A DNA stretch of 11,918 nt, from NCBI GenBank assembly GCA_002383485.1, contig DFYY01000005.1, forward strand, positions 1-11,918. The letters are read 5' to 3'. Origin of the DNA: Bacteroidales bacterium UBA4070. GTDB taxonomy: Bacteria; Bacteroidota; Bacteroidia; Bacteroidales; VadinHA17. A program made the position numbers and the translations under genes. Shown here piece after piece: positions 8,234 to 11,918 of the stretch. The first letter of the stretch is position 1; each line of letters starts with the position of its first letter. The notes beneath the pieces were generated by a model. The model saw only the letters and a program-made list of their open reading frames with translations, made no database searches and was not told the origin of the DNA.

Positions 8234-8262
8234 CAAAATTAGTTGAAAATCCGGTTCCGCAA
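8234..8262 (-). promoter_or_regulatory. Promoter of the maltose operon (Bacteroidota type)
   Basis: On the minus strand a -33 TTG (8262-8260) is followed by 18 nt and a perfect -7 element TAATTTTG (8241-8234), matching the Bacteroidota primary sigma consensus TTG-N18-20-TAnnTTTG. Transcription should start near 8227, leaving a leader of about 40 nt before the ATG at 8188. The next gene start on this strand matches this position, and no other -7 element of equal quality was seen upstream. Confidence 0.6.
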
Positions 8263-8319
8263 TAGTGGTGAGAGGCTTCTAAACGCTGATTTTTCGGGCG
8301 CTTGCGTTGTATCAGTTAT

Positions 8320-8333
8320 TTCAAACGTTTTCG
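8320..8333. promoter_or_regulatory. Possible LacI-family operator
   Basis: The perfect 8-bp palindrome AAACGTTT (8323-8330) with a central CG sits about 60 bases upstream of the operon's -33 element and about 75 bases upstream of the fumarase -33. LacI-family regulators of sugar genes bind palindromes with such a CG centre, and LacI-type maltose regulators are known in Bacteroidota. The flanks (TTTC / TTCG) extend the symmetry poorly. No regulator gene is in the window, so this is a weak, context-based call. Confidence 0.3.
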
Positions 8334-8397
8334 GCTTGACGAATAATTTTATGTATTCCGGTTTATTTAGACGTATTATAAATAACATATTTCACTA

Positions 8398-8425
8398 TTG
8401 CCTCTTGCCTACTGCCTCTTGCCTT
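8398..8425 (+). repeat. Four-copy heptamer tandem repeat, consensus YTGCCTN
   Basis: Four adjacent 7-bp units read TTGCCTC, TTGCCTA, CTGCCTC and TTGCCTT. Units one and three, and two and four, are closest, which produces a 12-nt direct repeat with a 14-base period. The array ends three bases before the fumarase -7 element and supplies the TTG used as its -33. Short heptamer arrays of this sort are seen in intergenic DNA of several bacteria; their role is mostly unknown. Confidence 0.8.
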
Positions 8426-8435
8426 CCTATCTTTG
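8405..8435 (+). promoter_or_regulatory. Promoter of the fumarase gene
   Basis: The -33 TTG (8405-8407) is separated by 20 nt from a perfect -7 element TATCTTTG (8428-8435). The start of transcription should fall near 8441-8443, giving a leader of about 23 nt to the ATG at 8466. The spacer is made almost wholly of the heptamer repeat. Confidence 0.55.
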
Positions 8436-8465
8436 AGAGAGTAAATCCCAAAACAGACCAGAGCC

Positions 8466-10070
8466 ATGGGTGAATTCATTTATGAAAAACCTTTCCAGCA
8501 CGGGAAGGATGAGACAAAATACCGCCTTCTTACCATAGATCATGTCAGGATGACTGAATGCTGCGGCAGAAAGATCCTGCATGTTCAGCCGGAGGCACTG
8601 AAAATGCTTGCCAGACAGGCATTTATCGACGTCAATTTTTACCTTCGAACTTCTCATCTTGAGAAGCTCGCGAAGATTCTTGATGACCCGGAAGCCACTG
8701 ACAATGATAAGTTTGTGGCATGGGTGATGCTTCGCAACACGGTTATCTCGGCGGAGGGCAAGCTACCCTGGTGCCAGGATACAGGAACGGCCATAACTAT
8801 GGCATGGAAGGGTGAGGATGTCTTCACCGGCACCGATGATGCCCTTCATCTCAGCAGGGGTATCTGGGAGACTTACAATGAAAAGAACCTTCGCTATTCG
8901 CAGATAGTGCCTTCTTCCATGTTCACTGAGAAGAACACCGGCAGCAACCTGCCGGCGCAGATTGACATTGCATCCTGCCAGGGCGACGAGTACAGGTTTC
9001 TCTTTATCGCCAAGGGCGGTGGTTCGGCCAACAAGACCTTTCTTTACCAGCAGTCGAAGTCGCTCCTGAACGAGGCCTCGCTCCGGAAGTTTATCAGTGA
9101 GAAGATTGGCGACCTGGGCACCTCTGCCTGTCCGCCATACCATCTTGCACTGGTCATTGGCGGGACATCGGCTGAGATGACATTAAAGACGGTTAAGCTT
9201 GCCTCGGCGGGATACCTTGATGATCTGCCAACCTCGGGTAATGATGCAGGCAGGGCCTTCCGCGACCTGGAGTGGGAAGAGAAGATCGGGAAGATTTGCG
9301 AGGAGTACGGCGTTGGCGCCCAGTTTGGCGGAAAGTATTTTGTGCATGATGTCAGGGTCATCCGTCTGCCGCGCCATGCTGCTTCATGCCCGGTAGGGCT
9401 GGGGGTGAGCTGCAGTGCCGACCGCAACATCAAGGGCAAGATCACTGCCGAAGGTGTTTTCATTGAACAGCTCGAGACAGAGCCGGAGAGGTTCATGCCG
9501 GAGAAGGCACCCGAACTGGACAAGCCGGTGGAGATAGACCTGGAGCGTCCCATGAAGGAGATACTGGCAGAGCTTTCCAGATATCCGGTGAAGACGCGAC
9601 TGAGCCTGAGCGGAACCCTCATAGTGGCACGTGATATGGCCCACGCTCGTATAAAACAGATGCTCGATGAGGGCAAGCCGATGCCTGAATACTTCAAAAA
9701 ACACCCGGTTTACTATGCCGGGCCGGCAAAGACTCCGGTGGGGATGGCTTCAGGGTCCTTCGGGCCGACAACCGCCGGACGTATGGATACATATGTTGAT
9801 CTTTTCCAGAGTCTTGGCGGATCTATGGTGATGCTGGCCAAGGGTAACCGGTCGCAGCAGGTTATTGATGCCTGCAGGAAGCACGGGGGATTTTACCTTG
9901 GTTCAGTAGGAGGCCCGGCCGCCATTCTTGCTGCTGAAAATATAGTATCCGTTGAGGTGGTGGATTTCGCGGAGCTGGGTATGGAGGCAGTGCGCAAGAT
10001 AGTGGTGAAAAACATGCCGGCATTCATCCTGACTGACGATAAGGGAAATGATTTCTACTCCAGGCAATAG
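8466..10070 (+). CDS. fumA: Class I fumarate hydratase, [4Fe-4S] type
   Basis: A 534-residue cytoplasmic enzyme that interconverts fumarate and (S)-malate in the TCA cycle or its reductive branch. It is the homodimeric iron-sulfur class, not the aspartase-like class II. The N-terminal domain holds the cluster ligands Cys103 (PWCQDTGTA), Cys222 (SACPPYHLA) and Cys316 (GVSCSADRN). Their spacings of 119 and 94 residues equal those I recall for E. coli FumA, which argues for Cys316 rather than Cys308 as third ligand. The C-terminal swivelling domain shows SGTLIVARDMAHARI, ASGSFGPTTAGRMD and LAKGNRS. Length is close to the 548 of E. coli FumA. No Shine-Dalgarno precedes the ATG; the N-terminus EFIYEKPFQ matches family starts. 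The gene diverges from the maltose operon and probably stands alone. FumA, FumB and fumarate/mesaconate variants cannot be told apart from the sequence alone. Confidence 0.93.
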   Translation: MGEFIYEKPFQHGKDETKYRLLTIDHVRMTECCGRKILHVQPEALKMLARQAFIDVNFYLRTSHLEKLAKILDDPEATDNDKFVAWVMLRNTVISAEGKLPWCQDTGTAITMAWKGEDVFTGTDDALHLSRGIWETYNEKNLRYSQIVPSSMFTEKNTGSNLPAQIDIASCQGDEYRFLFIAKGGGSANKTFLYQQSKSLLNEASLRKFISEKIGDLGTSACPPYHLALVIGGTSAEMTLKTVKLASAGYLDDLPTSGNDAGRAFRDLEWEEKIGKICEEYGVGAQFGGKYFVHDVRVIRLPRHAASCPVGLGVSCSADRNIKGKITAEGVFIEQLETEPERFMPEKAPELDKPVEIDLERPMKEILAELSRYPVKTRLSLSGTLIVARDMAHARIKQMLDEGKPMPEYFKKHPVYYAGPAKTPVGMASGSFGPTTAGRMDTYVDLFQSLGGSMVMLAKGNRSQQVIDACRKHGGFYLGSVGGPAAILAAENIVSVEVVDFAELGMEAVRKIVVKNMPAFILTDDKGNDFYSRQ

Positions 10071-10082
10071 GCCCTGAAGTAT

Positions 10083-10099
10083 TTGCGAATTGCGAATTG
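10083..10099 (+). repeat. Short heptamer repeat after fumarase
   Basis: Two perfect copies of TTGCGAA (10083-10089, 10090-10096) are followed by a further TTG (10097-10099). It is a small tandem repeat just behind the fumarase stop, of the same unit length as the array in front of the gene but of different sequence. Confidence 0.55.
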
Positions 10100-10113
10100 T
10101 TTGAATACAATTC
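10094..10113 (+). terminator. Weak hairpin behind fumarase
   Basis: GAATTGT (10094-10100) can pair with ACAATTC (10107-10113) around a 6-nt loop, 24 bases after the fumarase stop. The stem is AT-rich and no T tract follows, so it is at best a poor terminator; fumarase transcripts may read on into asnB. It could also be an mRNA-end stem or chance. Confidence 0.25.
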
Positions 10114-10199
10114 ATCTGCAAGCAGTATATAAAATCAATTAATACATACAAAAAGGTTATAAAACATAATTAAAACGCACCACAAACAATAAAAATAGT

Positions 10200-10207
10200 T
10201 ACTTTTG
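10200..10207 (+). promoter_or_regulatory. -7 promoter element of asnB
   Basis: TACTTTTG matches the Bacteroidota -7 consensus TAnnTTTG and lies 28 bases before the asnB ATG, which would give a leader of about 22 nt. No TTG is found about 20 bases upstream, where the DNA is very A-rich, so the promoter is only half supported. Confidence 0.45.
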
Positions 10208-10235
10208 CTCCATTTAACTCTTAATTCATTATTCC

Positions 10236-11900
10236 ATGTGTGGTGTTGTTGGTGTATTTGATCTGAAAATGAGGGCGGAGGAGCTGCGGCCGCAGGTTCT
10301 TGAGATGTCTAAGAAACTGCGGCATCGCGGTCCGGACTGGTCTGGTATCTATTGCGGTGAGAAGGCCATCATTGCCCACGAGAGGCTGTCGATAGTTGAC
10401 CCGCAGTCAGGCGGTCAGCCGCTTTACAGTCGTGACCGCCGGTTGATCCTTGGGGTAAACGGCGAGATATATAATCACCGTGAGATAAGGGAGAGGTACA
10501 GGGACACCTATGATTTCACAACCAAATCGGACTGTGAGGTAATACTTGCCCTTTATGCCGACCGCGGCTGTGACTTTCTGGATGAGCTCAACGGAATTTT
10601 TGCCTTTGTGCTTTATGACGAGGTTAACGACTGCTACCTGGCGGCACGTGATCATATAGGGATCATCCCGTTTTACATGGGGTGGGACATTCATGGCAAC
10701 CTGTACTTCTCATCCGAGCTGAAGGCGCTGGAGGGGATATGCAAAACAATTGAGCTTTTTCCGCCGGGTAAATATTACTATAGCAAGGACGGGAATTTCA
10801 TGCAATGGTATAGCCGTGACTGGAGTTCCTATGAAGCAGTAGCAGGAAACAGCACTGACATTGATCAGCTGCGTGATGCACTGGAGAAGGCGGTACACCG
10901 GCAGCTGATGTCTGATGTTCCATATGGGGTGCTGCTCTCCGGTGGTCTTGACAGTTCCGTAATATCAGCCATTGCAAAGAAGTATGCGGCACGCCGCATT
11001 GAGACCGATGACACGGCTGAGGCCTGGTGGCCGCAGCTGCACTCTTTTGCCATCGGGCTTGAGGGATCACCGGACCTGGTCGCCGCACGAAAAGTGGCTG
11101 ATCATATTGGTACCGTCCACCATGAGATACACATAACAGTCCAGGAGGGCCTCGATGCGGTTCGCGATGTAATTTATTACCTCGAGACCTATGACGTCAC
11201 CACCGTCAGGGCATCGACGCCGATGTACCTCATGGCAAGGGTGATAAAATCGATGGGAGTGAAGATGGTGCTTTCAGGCGAGGGTGCCGACGAGATATTT
11301 GGTGGATACCTATATTTTCACAGGGCTCCCGGGCCACGCGAGTTTCACGAGGAGACGGTGCGAAAATTAAGCAAGCTCCATCTCTACGACTGCCTGCGGG
11401 CAAACAAGTCGCTGGCAGCCTGGGGTGTGGAAGGGAGGGTGCCCTTCCTGGACAAAGAGTTTCTGGATGTGGCGATGCGCCTGAACCCGGCAGACAAGAT
11501 GGCAGGCAACGGCAGGATGGAGAAGTGGTTACTCAGGAAGGCCTTTGAGGATTATCTTCCTCATGACATTGCATGGCGCCAGAAGGAGCAATTCTCCGAC
11601 GGGGTGGGTTACAACTGGATTGACACTCTCAGGGAGCTGGCCTCACAACAGGTGACTGATGCCATGATGACAACAGCCAGGTACCGGTTTCCTGTCAACA
11701 CTCCCATGACGAAGGAGGAGTATCATTACCGCTCCATCTTTGCGGAGCACTTCCCCTCGGAGGCGGCTGCCATGACGGTCCCTTCAGTACCCTCCATAGC
11801 CTGCAGCACGGCAGAGGCGCTGGCATGGGATGAGTCGTTCAGGAATCAGAACGAACCCTCTGGCCGCGCCGTACGCAATGTGCACGTAAAATCATATTAA
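10236..11900 (+). CDS. asnB: Asparagine synthetase B, glutamine-hydrolysing
   Basis: A 554-residue cytoplasmic enzyme that makes asparagine from aspartate, ATP and glutamine-derived ammonia. Residues 1 to about 200 form the class II glutaminase domain. After removal of Met1, Cys2 becomes the N-terminal nucleophile (MCGVVGVFD), so the ATG at 10236 is certain. Glutamine-binding motifs RLSIVD, NGEIYNH (75-81) and SDCEV (98-102) follow. The synthetase domain begins near 205 and carries the ATP pyrophosphatase P-loop SGGLDSS (235-241), then LSGEGADEIFGGY and VEGRVPFLD. Length is the same as the E. coli AsnB I know. It follows fumarase by 165 bases on the same strand, with its own -7 element. The C-terminal 30 or so residues look poorly conserved, which is normal. 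An AsnB-like tailoring enzyme is unlikely given the full set of motifs. Confidence 0.96.
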   Translation: MCGVVGVFDLKMRAEELRPQVLEMSKKLRHRGPDWSGIYCGEKAIIAHERLSIVDPQSGGQPLYSRDRRLILGVNGEIYNHREIRERYRDTYDFTTKSDCEVILALYADRGCDFLDELNGIFAFVLYDEVNDCYLAARDHIGIIPFYMGWDIHGNLYFSSELKALEGICKTIELFPPGKYYYSKDGNFMQWYSRDWSSYEAVAGNSTDIDQLRDALEKAVHRQLMSDVPYGVLLSGGLDSSVISAIAKKYAARRIETDDTAEAWWPQLHSFAIGLEGSPDLVAARKVADHIGTVHHEIHITVQEGLDAVRDVIYYLETYDVTTVRASTPMYLMARVIKSMGVKMVLSGEGADEIFGGYLYFHRAPGPREFHEETVRKLSKLHLYDCLRANKSLAAWGVEGRVPFLDKEFLDVAMRLNPADKMAGNGRMEKWLLRKAFEDYLPHDIAWRQKEQFSDGVGYNWIDTLRELASQQVTDAMMTTARYRFPVNTPMTKEEYHYRSIFAEHFPSEAAAMTVPSVPSIACSTAEALAWDESFRNQNEPSGRAVRNVHVKSY

Positions 11901-11902
11901 CC

Positions 11903-11918
11903 ATGCAGGAGCGGCAGG
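11903..11918 (+). CDS. Possible start of a further gene (edge of window)
   Basis: An ATG two bases after the asnB stop opens a frame reading MQERQ before the window ends. The tight spacing suggests an operon partner. In some Bacteroidetes asnB sits beside glutamate synthase genes, which would suit the glutamine link, but five residues identify nothing. Confidence 0.25.

Larger units (their letters stand above)
8189..8465. other. Divergent control region between the maltose operon and fumarase
   Basis: A 277-base spacer, clearly more AT-rich than the genes on both sides, especially 8341-8400. It holds a promoter on each strand, the AAACGTTT palindrome, a 7-bp AT-only inverted repeat (TTATTTA 8363-8369 and TAAATAA 8379-8385, 9-nt spacer) and a heptamer repeat at 8398-8425. 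No convincing small gene is visible in it. Confidence 0.7.

Noticed and set aside
8363..8385. AT-only inverted repeat TTATTTA...TAAATAA as an operator
   Set aside because: Low-complexity arms in AT-rich DNA, and no match to a known FNR- or CRP-type site; chance is the simpler explanation.
9044..9697. 217-codon minus-strand open frame within fumarase
   Set aside because: The Ser/Arg/Pro-rich composition is typical of a complementary-strand shadow, and the fumarase frame carries all catalytic motifs.
1..11918. CRISPR array, tRNA/rRNA, insertion sequence, phage or defence genes
   Set aside because: None was seen: no regularly spaced repeats, no transposase or integrase motifs, and no cloverleaf in the intergenic stretches.

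Overview
This is a bacterial window from the phylum Bacteroidota. Three things point there. The fragment at the left edge has a C-terminal tail of the type IX secretion (gliding/Por) sorting-domain kind. The promoters fit the Bacteroidota form, a -33 TTG followed by a -7 TAnnTTTG. Most starts lack a Shine-Dalgarno sequence. The gene content, a Sus-like alpha-glucan cluster with a class I fumarase, would fit an anaerobic or microaerophilic member such as Bacteroidales or Marinilabiliales, but the order is a guess.

Layout. (1) 1-208, plus strand: the last 68 residues of a secreted protein. (2) 209-419: a convergent intergenic stretch with a strong bidirectional terminator. (3) 420-8188, minus strand: a tight five-gene operon, read from right to left as a sugar MFS transporter of the SLC45/GPH type, beta-phosphoglucomutase (pgmB), a GH65 maltose phosphorylase, a periplasmic SusA-like GH13 neopullulanase, and a GH13 alpha-amylase lipoprotein. 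Gaps are 2, 6, -1 (TAATG overlap) and 10 nt. (4) 8189-8465: a divergent AT-rich control region with one recognisable promoter on each strand, a LacI-type palindrome and a four-copy heptamer repeat. (5) 8466-10070, plus: class I iron-sulfur fumarase. (6) 10071-10235: an AT-rich spacer with a -7 promoter element. (7) 10236-11900, plus: glutamine-hydrolysing asparagine synthetase asnB. A further ATG follows 2 nt after it at the window edge.

How the genes work together. The operon encodes a coherent maltodextrin pathway. The two exported GH13 enzymes cut alpha-glucan oligosaccharides to maltose in the envelope. The MFS carrier brings maltose into the cytoplasm. Maltose phosphorylase splits it with phosphate into glucose and beta-glucose-1-phosphate, and beta-PGM converts the latter to glucose-6-phosphate, saving one ATP per maltose. 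No SusC/SusD pair and no regulator gene lie inside the window. fumA and asnB are housekeeping genes that share only the divergent control region or follow it.

I found no previously undescribed system. The points worth a second look are regulatory: the heptamer repeat embedded in the fumarase promoter, the LacI-like operator beside the sugar operon, and a Shine-Dalgarno sequence made by the last two codons of the transporter gene.
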